In this document: piece after piece, positions 1-12,942 of the stretch
Position numbering within the stretch: position 1 is the stretch's first letter
Layout: every line of letters begins with the position of its first letter
Assembly (NCBI GenBank): GCA_001465935.1
Contig: LNKV01000003.1
Location: 564,363-628,362, forward strand
Direction: 5' to 3'
DNA: 64,000 nucleotides
From: Clarireedia homoeocarpa
Lineage: Eukaryota > Ascomycota > Leotiomycetes > Helotiales > Rutstroemiaceae
The notes under the pieces: model-generated
What the model saw: only the letters and a program-made list of their open reading frames with translations
The model's database searches: none
What the model was told of the DNA's origin: nothing
Translations under genes and position numbers: made by a program

Positions 1-2265
1 TCAAGAAGTCGTTCTGGGGGAAGAACCCCTTCACCATTCACAAACACTGGCCCTCGATCTCCCGTCCGCAGTATGCTCGATATTGGGGATACCGCGATGC
101 CCAGACATGCATCACTTGCCAGCACAACGACAAATGGAAGTGTTACCGTGCCTCCTGTTCGAAGTATGCTGGATATCGATAGTCCACCACCTACGCCGCC
201 TGTCCGCAGTATGCTCGATATATCTACCTCTTCAGCCGCACCAGCGCCTTCTGGTTCTCGAAGTGCGCAGACTTCGCCGACAATGGCTCATTCCCAACCT
301 TATACCCAGAATACTCGACAAGTGAGAAGTTCATCAGATGCAACTTCGCGTCCTACAATAGAATTTGGCCCGAGAGCTACCACCAGGATTGATCCTAAAG
401 AATATCAGTTTTCCGGATATCTGCCAAATAATCCCGGAGGACCCGTCGTGCCAAAACGCAACACACAGGCCGGAAAGAGATTTACAAATTCGATGGCAGA
501 AATCGTTCGAGCTGGCGCAGATCTCAGTGGATTCGGTGGTGGAAGTCGCGATAGAGGTCGACATAATTCAATTGCTGGTACTGGGATCAGTAGCTCAAAT
601 TCAAAATCACCTCACAATCGATTTGCTTTACGGTCGAATTCTCCTGTGCCTGCTGCGGATCCTTCAAAGTTTGCTGTGTTGGATGACGGTCGAGTTATAG
701 ATGTGAATAGCGCTTACCGACGATTGTCAGATGCCAATCTTGCCCTATCGAATGGAGGACTGTCTTCGCTCAGCAAGAAAGGCCGACAATACCGTTCAAA
801 CAGTGATGATGCTTCAGCTTCTTCAAGCGCTCGATTGGAGAAGGATTATGTGCCCATGGAAGGCGATGAAATTATCGACGATAGCACCGATGAATCCGAC
901 AGTGAGGGACAAAGAGGGAGAAAGAAGGCTGCAAGGAGCGACGATGTCAGTACCAAGGGGCCCGAAGATAAGACATTGGGAATGGGTCGAGCGAAAGGTC
1001 CAAGGACTTCATTAAGTCAGATGGCTGCAGCCGAAGAAGAGCGTACGTATTGACAATGTTGTGCATTTTACATTCTAGATACTAACATTGCACAGGACAA
1101 GAAATTGCTGCCAAGGAAGCTATGCATGAAAAGTATAAAGTTCACTCGCTTCTCGACCCCCAGATTGCCGCCACAGGTGCTGCAGGACCCAAATCCAATA
1201 AACCTGTAGTCCATCCGCATACAAGTTTCGACCAGGATACTTCTGGCTTCGCAACTCCGCATGATTCGGACACCGAAGCTGATCTCAGCGACATCAAACG
1301 AGCCCAGAATCTTTCTTTGACTATGGAACCAATTAGGTCTACACCCTTAACGCAGCGTTGTGTACGCACTCTTCAACGTGGAGATTTTGCCAAAGTACAA
1401 CGAGAAGCTCGTGAGAACAATCGTCGGACTAGGAAGTATCTCGTGGCGACCGATCTTAGTGAAGAAGCCGCACATGCTCTGGAATGGACTGTTGGCACAG
1501 TCTTGAGAGATGGTGATACAATGTTGGCCATCTACTGCGTTGACGAAGAAGTAGGCATTACAAATGGTGATAGCGGGGGAGATGATGCGCAAATTAAGCA
1601 GCAGATTTCCGCCATCGCAGCCGCCCAACAATCTGCACGAGCGTCTCGTGTAAACACGCCGCTTCTTACACCCAGTCTTGGACCGAGTCCATTAGGGCCG
1701 AATTTTAGACTGGATGCAGGAAGTCGAGCCGCAAGTCCAATGGGTCGAGACTTTAGAAATAAAGCAGAACAAGCTCGTTTCCGAGCAGTGGAAGATATTA
1801 CAGATCGTGTTTCGGAACTCCTGAGAAAGACGAAGTTGCAGGTTCAGGTCAATATCGAAGTTCTGCATTGCAAGAATCCTAAACATCTTATATGCGAGGT
1901 CATTGATTTCGTCAATCCCACGCTGGTTATACTAGGGAGTCGTGGTAGAAGTGCTTTGAAAGGGTATGTCAATTACCTCATTTTCATCTTTTGCTTATTT
2001 CTTTTTGGCTGGGTGCTTTTATAAATCCCACGTATCCGAGCTTCTTTCTACAGAAGAATGGGAAATACAAGCATAGGCTAACCAACAATACAGAGTCATC
2101 CTTGGGTCCTTCTCAAACTACCTAGTAACGAAGTCTTCGGTGCCGGTTATGGTGGCGAGGAAGAAACTACGGAAACACGCAAAGCAGAAACGACACATTA
2201 ATGTTAGATTAGCGAACAATCTGACGAATCCGGGGGCTGCGCTGGCTACTGCGAAGATTGATTAG
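1..2265 (+). CDS. Universal stress protein (USP)-domain protein, 5' end outside the window
   Basis: The reading frame is already open at base 1, so the N-terminus lies upstream. Exons 1-1042, 1096-1963 and 2094-2265 join in frame and give 693 visible residues. Introns are gtacgt..cacag, with an actaac branch point, and gtatgt..acag. The N-terminal ~350 residues are Ser/Pro-rich and low complexity, and carry three copies of PVRSMLDI. The C-terminal third is the USP fold: a first strand RKYLVATDLSEEAAHALEW, then the nucleotide-loop-like signature LGSRGRSALKG-VILGSFSNYLV, which is split by intron 2. That G-x2-G-x9-G-S pattern is the ATP-binding motif of USP-A proteins. The two halves are separated by an insert rich in Ala, Ser and Pro. 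Fungal proteins with a long disordered N-terminus and a C-terminal USP domain are common, and their role is poorly defined. The last exon ends in a basic tail. Family assignment is firm; function is inferred. Confidence 0.88.
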
Positions 2266-3839
2266 ATGACGGATGACGAGGTCGACGTGGCAATAGGTCT
2301 TTGGCACGAGAGGGAGAGCCTAGCTATGGATTTTACGTAGAATGGTGATAATTACAGGTTGATGGAAAGTCCTGGTTTTAGCCAGATCGATCAGTTACCA
2401 GGAACCTGCAATGATTGAATGGTCCTATCGATTCCCATCTCACTTTTACTAGACGGAAGATGTGCTTTTCAACCATCTTTCTTCTTCTCACTCTCACTTC
2501 AGCAGCGAACAGCGAGCAATAAGGCGTTTTTTATGGTCGGCCGGTGGTTTCTACTCTTTTGTGTTCGAATACTTCTCTACTCTCTTCAAGCACTCGTATT
2601 TCTCTACTTCCCGGAGCTTTGGGGTTCCTATCTTTCTATTCGTCCGTCAGTCTGGATTCCGCATCTTCAGGGGTTATGGGGGAAGGGTGTTTATTTTTCG
2701 GCGTTTTCATGAAATGGAATCAGATGAAATGAGATGAATCGGCATGGATTCCTTGCTTTGCTTTCTTTGCTTTGTATGGAGTGGGTGGGCGAGCTTGGAG
2801 TAAACAAAAATGGTCACGACCGACCGGCCGGCCAACCTAACCAAAGGAAACAAGAGGTAGATGATAGCGTGTATGAAACGAATAATGAGCAGGGAGCAAG
2901 ATGGGGAGCAACTGGCAATGACTGCCAGGTGTGATGAGGTTAGCTAGCAAGTATGCAGCCCAGCAAGTAATGACAAATATCTATCAACTACTTGCATACA
3001 CGGATAACCTCACACTCTTAGCCTTCCTTACTAAATAGAACTTACAATCACTCTCAAAGAATCACCGAGATGACATGGCAACACCAATGTTTAATTTGCA
3101 ATGATTTTTACTTTCTTATTTTTTGACTCCCGCTGTCCTATCTATATCTAATTGTGAAACACCCATCCCGATCAATCAATTCATTCAGTTCCCTTTCTCC
3201 CATTTCCCCAACCCAACATGCATTCATAAAATCCCTCGTCCTATTCATTCATTCCATTAAAGAAAAAGAAACAATGGTTCAATGAAAAGTCCGAGACAAG
3301 AGGCGGAATTCATTCAGCATTTGTCGTTAACAAATGACAAGGTGAAAAAGGAAGAAGAAGAAAACAATAGGTAGTTTGATAGGTGTCCATAAAAAGGCAG
3401 ACTTGACGATGCGATTGAAATTAAAGGTCGTGCCAACTTTTGGTAGAGAAAACAAGGAAGCCATCTTGCAAGTTGGTTCGAGCAGAGTGAATTTGTGGCT
3501 CAAGTTCGTCCAGCAGGTGGTGCAAGGTGGTTTTCGTGTGTCGTTAAGTTGATGCACGAAAATGATCTATGAGTACATGGTGTCGTCTGTGTGGTTGAAA
3601 TATTTCCTCTTCCAATCTTTAGAGATAATAGAAGATAAATATTCATTGACCAATAGGAGGGGGATACTGCTCGTAATAGAAGAATGCGAATAAAGAGTAT
3701 GGCCAAGGGAAAAATCGAAAATGGTGCCACCAAAGCGTAAATAACTTTTCCGGAACCGTACCGTAGCAGCAAGAGTTGAAAAGACGCCCGATTGAAGTGT
3801 AGAAAAGATTCATTAAAAGGAAAAGAAGAGAGTGAGCAA
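2266..3839. other. Intergenic, convergent 3' ends of the USP gene and PAB1
   Basis: No credible gene. Short open frames near 2419-2934 overlap each other in several frames and show no domain. The segment holds the 3' flank of the USP gene and, from about 3200 onward, the 3' flank of PAB1, with several A-rich and T-rich runs. Confidence 0.6.
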
Positions 3840-6245
3840 TTAAGCCTTCTCTTCACCCTTATCATCACCCTCCTTTGCCTCACCACCTTCACCGGCCTCG
3901 CCCTCGCCTCTGTTCTTTACGTATTCATCGTAGACGGTGAGAGCCTCGTCAACCTTGGCGCGAAGTGCATTCTCGTCCTCAATGCTGAAAAAAGAAGTTA
4001 GTACAAATCACCATATACCAGAAGTCTTAGAAACTTACAGATTGACAAGCTCCTGGTTGTCCATCTCCAACAACATTCCGGTAATTTTACCAGCCAACTC
4101 AGGTTGCAAGGCTTGAATCTTAGGGAAGAGGGCCTCTCCAAGAAGTTGTTTTTGCTGTGGTGCAGGAACAGCTGAAAGTTGGGTTTGCAACATGCCACCA
4201 GCAACACCGTCTTGAGGGATTTGAGGCATGCCAGGAATCTGAGGAGGCATACCACGGCCAGCTTGTGGTGGGAAGCCACCAGCGAATTGGCCGGGGCGAC
4301 CAGCTTGAGCACCACGCCCAGCCATACCACCTTGTCTAGCGCCTTGTTGAAATTGTGGCATTCCCTGTTGAGGCATGCCAGGAATAGCCATGTTTGGTGG
4401 CATACCTTGCATACCCTGCATTGGTCTAGCGTTGGGCCCACCTCGCCCACCAGCGAGAGCAGCAGCTTGCTGGGCTTGTTGCATAGCAGCCAGGAATTGT
4501 GGGTTATTTTGTTGACCATATGGGGCTCCAGGAGGGAACTGGCCGGGAATGCCGTACATGTTAGGTGGGATCTGGGGACCAGCTGGTGCACCGCGACCAG
4601 CTTGTTGAGGAGGGAAACCGGCAGGGAACTGGCCAGGTCGACCACCCTGAGCACCGGGGATTGGCATACCAGCTTGTGGTGGGAACGGCATACCACGCCC
4701 TCCTTGGGGAAGGAAACCAGGTTGTTGTGGACCATTGGGGTAGAACATGGGAGCTTGCATGTATTGTTGTGGCATACCGGCGGCGGCGGCGGCTTGTTGC
4801 ATACGGATTTGGTTGCGTGCTTGGATGCTAGCTTCCAATTGGCTCTTTCGGACGTCTTTACGTTGTGCAAGAGCAACATAAAGTGGCTTGTTGTTAACCA
4901 TACGCTGATTCATCTCAGAAACAGCCTTGGTTGCCTCATCAGGGTTGTTGAAGCAAACGAAACCGAAGCCCTTACTCTTTCCAAGAGGACGCTTTGGCTT
5001 GGCTGCTGGGGTCTCTTCTTCAGTCTCAGCCTCGCCTTCCTTCTTGTTCTCCTTATTCTTTTCCTCATCCTCCTCCTTCTTGGAATCGGCGTTATCTGCG
5101 GGAGTGTCGCGCATGACCTTAGCAGAGGTGATAGCACCAAATGGCGCAAACAAATCACGAAGCTTATCATCATCAATCTCATCGTCCAGATTCTTCACAT
5201 AGAGGTTGACGCCTTGATATTTTGATGCCTTCTCAATGCGAGCAGCCTCATATGAACGGCGGAGTTCCTCTTCACGCTCGTGTTTCTTTTGGGCGCGACC
5301 AACATACAGATCTTGTCCCTTGAAGTCCTTGCCATTAAGCTCCTCCACAGCAGTAGCTGCGTGCTCGTGGTTAACGAAGTTGACGAAACCAAAGCCACGG
5401 CTGTTGCCAGTCTCAGCATCACGGGCAAGAGAAGCTGAAGTGACATCACCGTATTTCTCGAATAACTCGCGGAACTCTTCATCAGTAACCTCGGCAGAAA
5501 TGTTCTTGACGTAGATGTTTGTGAAGTTCGCCTTCATCTCCTCGAACTTACTCTGACGGTCTTTCTTTGGGATGTGGTGGCCGACGAAGACCTTCTTCTC
5601 GTTCAACAACATACCGTTGACGTGCTTGATGGCTTGTGCGGCGGCCTCATCCGTCTCGTAGTGAACAAATCCATATCCCTTGGAAGCTCCAGACTCATCT
5701 TGAGCAACCTTGCAGCTCAGAATGTTTCCAAACGCAGCAAAGGTGTCGTGGAGAGCCTTGTTGTCAATGGCAACATCCAAATTCTTGATGAAAACGTTAC
5801 CCTGACCAGTCTTTCGCAACGCAGGATCACGTTGAGACCACATAATTCGGCAGGGGCGACCCTTGATCAAAGTGTAGTTGAGTTCTTCCAAAGCCTTCTC
5901 ACCATCAGCAGTTGTGTTGTAGTTGACATAGGCATATCCAAGGGATCGACGAGTGACTGCATCACGGCAGACACGAATGGAAGCGACAGAACCAATTTGG
6001 GAGAAGAGCTCGAAGAGCATAGCCTCGGTGACGGATGGGTCAAGTTCACCGACGTAGAGAGAAGCTGAGGCTTGTGGGTGGGGAGCGGTGGTGGGGGTAG
6101 GTCCCGCGGTATCTTGATCCTCTGAAGTAGTAACATCAGTGTTGAGGGAGGGGTTGGCATTGGCGTTTCCGTTCAAGGAAGTGTTGCTAAGGTCAGAAGC
6201 TAGCTGGTCTACAGCACCGGATTCGTTTTGAGTAGCGGCAGACAT
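3840..6245 (-). CDS. PAB1: Polyadenylate-binding protein, cytoplasmic and nuclear
   Basis: Binds mRNA poly(A) tails and supports translation, deadenylation control and mRNA export. Start is MSAATQNES at 6245, 783 aa. Exons are 4039-6245 and 3840-3984; the intron (3985-4038) opens gtaagt. Four RRMs are visible: SLYVGEL (about residue 60), NVFIKNL (about 148), NIYVKNI (about 241) and NLYVKNL (about 345), each with an RNP1-like K/RGFGFV or GYGFVHY core. RRM4 is split by a charged insert of about 45 residues rich in Glu and Lys, common in filamentous fungal PABPs. A long Pro/Gln/Gly/Met linker follows, with repeated Gly-Arg-Gly and Pro-Gln-Ala-Gly stretches. The C-terminal MLLE domain contains ITGMLLEMDN and finishes in the second exon, ending in an acidic Glu/Gly tail. 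The intron lies inside the MLLE coding region. A probable 5' UTR intron precedes the start. Confidence 0.97.
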
Positions 6246-6277
6246 GATGATAAACGATGTATTTCCTTTTTTTTTTC

Positions 6278-6399
6278 CTTGGAGAAATAAAGTTAGCAAA
6301 TCGCCAAGTACAGCTGTATAGTGATATGAGAAGAACAAACGATGACAAAGGGGATGGTCGCAAAAGTATAAAGAGACGAATGATATCAAAGTGTCTTAC
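6278..6399 (-). other. Probable 5' UTR intron of PAB1
   Basis: On the minus strand an ag|gtaagac donor at 6399 pairs with a branch-like gctaac and acceptor ccaag at 6278, about 30 bases before the PAB1 start codon. Removing it also removes the upstream in-frame ATG-like extension that would add 48 hydrophobic residues. RNA evidence is lacking, so this is an inference from splice signals. Confidence 0.55.
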
Positions 6400-7397
6400 C
6401 TGTTAAGTTGCGGAGTCTTCCTATCTCAAAAAGAGGGTGGAGAGATCAGGAGGGGTAAAAATTGCGAGGAATGATCTTGTACAGAACTGAGTGATTCGTG
6501 AAGAGGGCCGATAGCAGTGTCAGGAAGACAAAGGCACGAGCTGAATCGTTAGGCAGGAGGTGTTCGAATTGGAAGGAAGGTGAAGGTATTTCGAGGGGGC
6601 GGTCGACGTAAGAGGTATCGATCGCAAATCTGGGATTTTATGGGGGGTTTTCAATTTTTTTTGTGTCTCTTTGGAAGAGGGGTTTTCTGGTTAAGAAAAG
6701 GCGAAGAAGAACGAAAAAAGCACGAAAGAATTCGTACTTGTAATCGCGATATAGGTCTTTTGGTGGGTTGGTTTTTTTTTGTTTTTTGGTGGTTGTGGGA
6801 AGGAAGAGAAGTTCTTAATGTACAATCGCGACAGACGAAACTATTCTTTGGACTTTTTTCCAAAATTTCTGTGTGCACAGCCACTATACCCAATCGAGAC
6901 TAGAGCAGCAATGGTTTGGTAGTGACAGAATTCTTCCTTTCCGTGTAACTTTGGAGAAATGTGGCACTGCGTGAATGATGTATGAGGAATTGGGTATTAC
7001 ATAAGCAGACGATAAGACTCGGCAGTCGCTATCATCCCACTATGCACTACGCTCACTCGGCTCACAACCCCCACCAAAGCTTCCAAAAGGCCGGTTCCAG
7101 TGAATGAATCATAAAGCCATTCAGCAAAACCCGCGACACTTCCCATTGCGCAGAGCTGATCTAATGGTAATCGCAGTGCTGCTTTCTACTCTACTACGAA
7201 TGAAGTTCGTGTCGCAACCTTTCCAAAGGCGTTTTTTGTCAGGTCTCCAGAGGAATTCGGTGGTGATGCGTATTACCTCGAAGGGTTATGTCTCGCGTGG
7301 GCATTCATAAATATTGTATACGAAACACTCTGCTGTAGGAGCCCTCGGACAGTTCTTATCCAAGAATCTTTCTCTAGCAAGTCGAATATCTAAATAA

Positions 7398-7443
7398 TGC
7401 TCCGCTGGCTTTCCGAGGGCCACTGCCGTGGAGGCCGACTATC
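7398..7443 (+). repeat. Dispersed ~46-bp repeat, copy 1
   Basis: Contains gctccgctggct followed by the block gagggccactgccgtggagg and then gacta. The same order of blocks is found near 46755-46803 beside the methyltransferase pseudogene, with only a few changes. The core holds a short inverted pair, ccac..gtgg. The identity of the parent element is unknown. Confidence 0.6.
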
Positions 7444-7870
7444 TTTGTTTCTCTTCCTAAAACGTTTGCCGATACGGGAAGGAGACTCGGCGGTAAATCT
7501 GATGGTTGGACAGCGAAAGTGTACATTATTGGAGATATTAAAGGAGGCATTGCCATGACGATTCCAGGGTACTGAACTCTTTGATCTTATGAAGAGGGCT
7601 AATCTTGATGTAGACTGCCGCCCGGAGAAGCTCCTAGGCGCGACAGGTATCCCGCCTGGTGCGTGGTGCTCAGACAATCTACCCATATGCTTTCTTTATC
7701 ATCACATCTCCGTAACTACGAATGTCGGCTCTTCGTAAAAGAGAGATACTCTATACAGCCAAGAGACCAAAAGGCTAAATGGGTGATAGGAATGAAACTG
7801 TATAGGGTCCGAGAAGGATATGGGAAAGGATGTTGCGGCCAACTCTCCGTAGGAAGGTAGGAAGGTAGGA

Positions 7871-7955
7871 ACGAAGCACGAAGCACGAAGCACGAAGCAC
7901 GAAGCACGAAGCACGAAGCACGAAGCACAAAGCACAAAGCACGAAGCACAAAGCA
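7871..7955. repeat. Tandem array of a 7-bp unit (acgaagc), 12 copies
   Basis: Twelve consecutive heptamers from 7871, nine acgaagc and three acaaagc variants toward the 3' end. Units are directly adjacent with no spacers, so this is a minisatellite and not a CRISPR-type array. It lies in the non-coding region between PAB1 and the HECT ligase. Confidence 0.9.
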
Positions 7956-8735
7956 AATTTCAATCGGAATATCAAGACCATGCATGGATATCGGGGACCC
8001 AGAACCGTGGCAGGGGATTATCACAAGCGCGACAGCGTAAGGGCAATGGGAAGAAGTTGTCTTTTGGAAGTTTTACTGTATACATAGGCCGAAACATACT
8101 GTAGCGAGCATTGGTGGCGCTTTGCTTCGTAATCGAGCACTCAGATGCTCAGTTGCCGTATTTCTACTTGGGCCCTGATCATCAAATACCAATACACTGT
8201 AAAAGGACATCAGTTCGAATTCGTTTTATATTCTTACAAAAATCTCTCCTCCAAACAGATTATCCGTTTCCATTTGATAAAGATTCCAGACCAGGCTCCC
8301 GGGGTTACGAACTAGACCCTTGTTTAGCGCGCACGATTTGGTAGCTGAAGGGGATAAGGCTGTAGCTCCCGGGCTGCAGATTGCCTCAGACCTACCTTGA
8401 CTGACTTACCATTTACACGACTTAGTAAGTAAATCCAGAATCGCATAGAAGAATTTGGACTGGTCACTCCATTATCCTCGACCCCGTTGCAGACCTCAGA
8501 TAGTTTCCTTCAGCAGGAGATTCACATCCGTTGCCATCCAGTCTACTCCGAACAACCCCGTTTGTCGATACCGACCGCTCCATAATCCATCGCCTCCCAC
8601 CGGCTTTCCAATATATAGCCCTGAAGCTTCGGTATGCTCTACTATTCACGATAGAATAGAGTTAATCAAGGCCACTGCGAAGAAGGCAATTTATAAACCG
8701 ATCATCCGTTGTCTTCTAGATATACAGACTACGAA

Positions 8736-11700
8736 ATGTTTCAGACTTTCAGTGGAAACTCCCGTCGTCCGAGACAAGTCAATCTTTCTGGCCAGAATGC
8801 AAATCCGTTCGCTGCGAGCTCTTGGTCTCCGTCGGCTTCAGGTACCCAGAAGGCAGTGGCACATGCTCAGCAGGAAAGAGAACAACGCCAAAGGGAGAGG
8901 GAGCAACTGAATGCTTCAAAGCGAATTCAAAGAGTGTGGAGGGGGCATAGGACGAGGAGAGAGTTGGCTGAAGAGCGGCGCCGAACTTATGACCAGATGT
9001 ACAGCAAAGGCAACGAGATAGAGCTGGTTCAAAGAATACAATTGCTCCTCACATTCTGCAATGTTCGGAGAACAGAAGATATTTCACGTTTGACCGCACT
9101 CAGCACAGAAATACAAGCTCATGACAGCACATCTTTCCTTGATCGTGAGGATATCCAACCCTCGCTATATCGACTCGCAACCACTACATTGAGTGCTCTC
9201 ACCATGTATGTACACAATCTTATCCTACACTTGTTCTCTACTAATTCATATCATAGCTCACTACCCAATTTCGAAGAAAGCTTGATGAGCCTTTTGATGT
9301 CAATATTACTACGCCGCCCAGAGATCCTGCCAAAGATATCTACATTGTACTACACTTTTCTGTCTGCCTTTATAATTAGAAAAACCCCCCCTGACGAAAA
9401 ACCTGGAATGCTTGCCTATGCGGCGGGCTTACCTATGAAGGAGGTGGCACAGTTATCTGGTGAGTTTCGTCAATCAGCAATCTGATTTCACTACTGAAAC
9501 CACACAGATAAAACCGTGATTGATATCTATGCCTCGTTAGCATTGCAATTTCTAACGACGCCGAATTTGGAATCTAGACTTGGTGGTTTGCAAGAACTTG
9601 CTTCAAAGATTGACATAAATCGGCTTGCTGGAGCTATAGTTCGCGAATATACAAACAATACCATACCTCAAGTGCCATCGGAGTTGAGGCTCTGGCTTCT
9701 CGCTCATTTCATCGCTCTGTATGATCTGCGACAGCGCAGCGATCAAGAGCCTGAACTATTAAGAGCATTATCACTCCAATTGTCTGCATGCTCAAGCGAC
9801 ATTATTGGTAGAATTGACGAAACCAACGGCGCAGGCTCAAGGACGCCGTTACCTCTATTCGTCCGCAATCGTGTATCATCTCTGGTCAATAAAGCTAGTA
9901 TCTCAGTGTTACTAGAGAAATTCAATGTGTATGTCACCCATCCATCCTCCGATCGCAGCTTTAACCTTTCTATGAACAGTGACTATACAAAAGGCTCCAT
10001 GAGAGGGCAGGAGGACGCAAGTTTACTTGCAAGCTACGCTCTTACTCTTTTGAGGATATTCCCTGGTCGCGCCGATGAGATTCGCATGTGGCTTTGTCTT
10101 GGAACGATGACAGCCCCAAGTGGAAATGAGCTGCCTGCTTTAAAATTCTTCTGGCAGGCTATGAGTTCAACGAATACTTTTAATGCGATCGTGGCAGATT
10201 CGAATGCTGCACTAGAAATACTTCGACCTCGAAAAAACAATAATGAAACATATCCCCAGGAAGCGAGAGATCGTGAATGGAGAAATATACTACTCTTCTT
10301 GGAACTCTATACATTTGTCCTAAAGTTGACAGATGACGAGGAATTCCTAAGCGGTACCTCTGCTTCCCAACTACGAGGTGGGCAGATAGTCGGGAAATCT
10401 TCAATGCTGAGAGATAGCGCCCTCCCTCTAGAATCTGTGAAGAAGCTCACACTGTTCCTAAAAAATATCTCATTTACGACTTTCTATAATGCAGCTGAAC
10501 TTTCTGGAGATGATCAGCCTATCATCGAGGGTGGCCTTGGTTCTTACTTCGGCATTAACGGACAATCCCACAAGAATCAAGCCTCGTCGAGTATTTTAAA
10601 CTCCACATCGGAACAGTCAAATCGGCCGTTTGCAGGAATATCTGGCATGACCTTCTATTATGTACGAACTATTGTTATTGGTGTGATGCGAATGCTCTAT
10701 GAACGAGACTCGAGACGCCAATTTTTACCTAAAGATCATTGGCTTATGACAGCGCGATTCGACATGGAAGGATTCATCCCCGCGGTCGTCATGGAGGAAG
10801 AGAGACGACACGAAGTGGACGAGCAACAAGGTGAGGGCGAGGACGATGAGGATGAAATCACATCGACTGGAAGCCTGGATCTTGTTGGCATGGCTCGACC
10901 AAGGCGAGTTGTACAGATAGAGAGGATGCGAAAGCAGCAGCAAAAAGCCGCCAGGCAGAAGGTTCTCGCTGCAGTTGGACCTAGACTTGAGGTTCTACAA
11001 AACATGCCATTTGTGATACCATTCGAGACACGAGTCACAATATTCCGGCAATTCGTCTACCTAGATCAATCGCGGCGAAGAGGCGGACGTGTTGATCCTG
11101 AAGCCTGGCGATTATTCATTCATCAGCAAGCTGTGATGAATGGTCATCGTCATAGTGGGCGAGAAGCATTAGGCAGACACAGCGCAAAGATACATCGAGA
11201 TCGTGTCTTCGAGGACGCTTATAAGGCCTTCTATGAACTTGGTGAAGGTCTAAAAGAACCAATTCAAATCACTTTTGTGGATCAATTCGATACTCAGGAG
11301 GCTGGCATTGATGGAGGTGGAGTGACAAAAGAGTTCCTAACCAGTATTACCAATGAAGCATTCAAGTCTGAGAATGGCGCGAATCTTTTCATAACGAATG
11401 CCCAAAATTTATTATACCCTAATCCAGCAGCTCTGGATGAGCGAAAAGCACTTTTGAAAGAAGCAGGATTAACAGAAGACACTCCCGAATATGCGGAAAA
11501 TATCAATGATCTGCTTCGGCAGTATGAGTTCTTGGGTCGTGTCATTGGTAAATGCTTATACGAGGGAATCCTCGTCGACATTAGTTTCGCGGGGTTCTTC
11601 CTTCTAAAATGGGCACATTCATATGCAGGTCAAGAAGCTTATCGCCCAAACATCAACGACTTGCGTGATCTGGACGAGGAGCTTTACCAAGGACTCTTGA

Positions 11701-12368
11701 AGCTCAAAAACTATCCTGGCAACGTCGAAGATTTTGGACTCGACTTCACCATCGTCGACACAATATCCCTTCCAGGCTCTCCAGTCCAAACAATCACTAG
11801 GGATCTCATAGACAATGGTTCCAGCATCCCCGTAACCAACGAAAATCGCACGCTCTACATAGCATATGTAGCGCGCCATCGTCTGCAACGCCAGCCACGC
11901 TACCAAACCGCCGCTTTTCTCAAAGGCCTCGGTCAAATCATCAACCCCTCCTGGCTCAGCATGTTCAACCAATCTGAACTCCAAACTCTCATCGGTGGCG
12001 AGTCCTCCCAAATTGACATCGATGATCTCCGTCGCAACACCATGTATGGCGGCGTCTACGAAATCGGCGACGACGGCCTCGAACATCCTACCATCCAGAT
12101 GTTCTGGCATGTGATGAAAGAGCTGGATGATGAGGATCGCAGAAAGGTTCTTAAATACGTGACGAGTACGCCGAGAGCGCCGCTTTTAGGCTTCTCTCAG
12201 CTGAATCCAAGGTTTAGCATAAGAGATTCGAGTGGGGACGAGGAGAGGCTGCCCAGTACGAGTACGTGTGTGAATTTGTTGAAGTTGCCAAGGTATGGGA
12301 GTGTGAGGAAGTTAAGGGAGAAGTTGTTGTATGCGGTTAACTCGGGAGCTGGGTTTGATCTTTCTTAA
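8736..12368 (+). CDS. HUL5: HECT-type E3 ubiquitin ligase, HUL5/UBE3C family
   Basis: Catalyses transfer of ubiquitin from E2 to substrates through a HECT cysteine; Hul5 extends chains on proteasome-bound and misfolded proteins. Exons 8736-9205, 9257-9459 and 9508-12368 give 1177 aa. The start was chosen at MFQTFSGNSRRPRQVNL, which matches the usual UBE3C/Hul5 opening (short aromatic start, then an Arg-rich, Val/Asn-Leu motif). An IQ motif, ASKRIQRVWRGHRTRRE, follows at about residues 67-83. The central region is helical with an acidic insert (EEEDEDE-like, about residue 670). The HECT domain fills roughly the last 380 residues and includes GIDGGGVTKEFL and the catalytic STSTCVNLLKLP, with Cys at about position 1145. 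The protein ends in the hydrophobic/acidic tail expected of HECT C-lobes. Both introns are short (51 and 48 bp), and the first is in frame without stops. Confidence 0.96.
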
Positions 12369-12942
12369 AGGATTGAGTGTGGTCGGTAGACTTGAAGATG
12401 CGAGGATGCGATCGGACGCGGTGTGGCAGGGACTGGGTCGACGTGATGGATGGGTAATGATGATATTTACGATGATGAATCATGATAGCATACATCCATA
12501 ATAAGGAATCTTAGAGACCATATCGGTTCAGTTCAGATAAGAAGAAATGGAATGAGCCAAGACATTTGTGAGAGGGGAGAATTAAATAGATCACAAAGCT
12601 TTGCGTACATATATGCGTATGATGTTCACATTCTAGTGCATTGGCGAAAATTGGTGCGTGAGTAAAGTCTATTGCGTAGTACGAAGGTGAATGGTGTTTG
12701 GGGTGAGGGAGGAGGGAGGAGGAGGGCAACAAAACTTGAAGGGGGCATTTGGAGGAATATATAGACATGGTGTATGTTACGAAACAAGTCCGGACATTGG
12801 CGTCTGTACCTTTGCAAGCGTTTAGTCAAGTAGCATGATAGCCATCCTTTCTTGCATCATCGGCTATCCAGAAACCAAGCTGTTCATCTCTCTATGCTCC
12901 AATAGCAACTTCAACCCCCCGTGCCCTACCCTTCTTTCTATC
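12369..12942. other. Intergenic, convergent 3' ends of HUL5 and the GNAT gene
   Basis: About 570 bases between two converging genes. AT-rich, with a GGGAGGA-rich run around 12700-12725. I see no gene or structured element. Confidence 0.6.

Larger units (their letters stand above)
6246..8735. other. Divergent intergenic region between PAB1 and the HECT ligase
   Basis: About 2.5 kb between two divergently transcribed housekeeping genes, so it should hold both promoters. The PAB1-proximal part (6400-6900) has T-rich and GA-rich runs. No gene is supported; open frames near 7390-7690 and 8455-8910 have no domain or conserved look. A heptamer tandem array (7871-7955) and one copy of a dispersed repeat (7398-7443) lie here. 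Confidence 0.6.

Noticed and set aside
4179..5225. 348-codon plus-strand frame antisense to PAB1
   Set aside because: It is the mirror of the conserved PAB1 coding sequence, rich in Trp/Leu/His from the Pro/Gln codons, and has no domain.
7871..7955. Heptamer array considered as a CRISPR-like array
   Set aside because: Units are contiguous with no unique spacers, and the genome is fungal.
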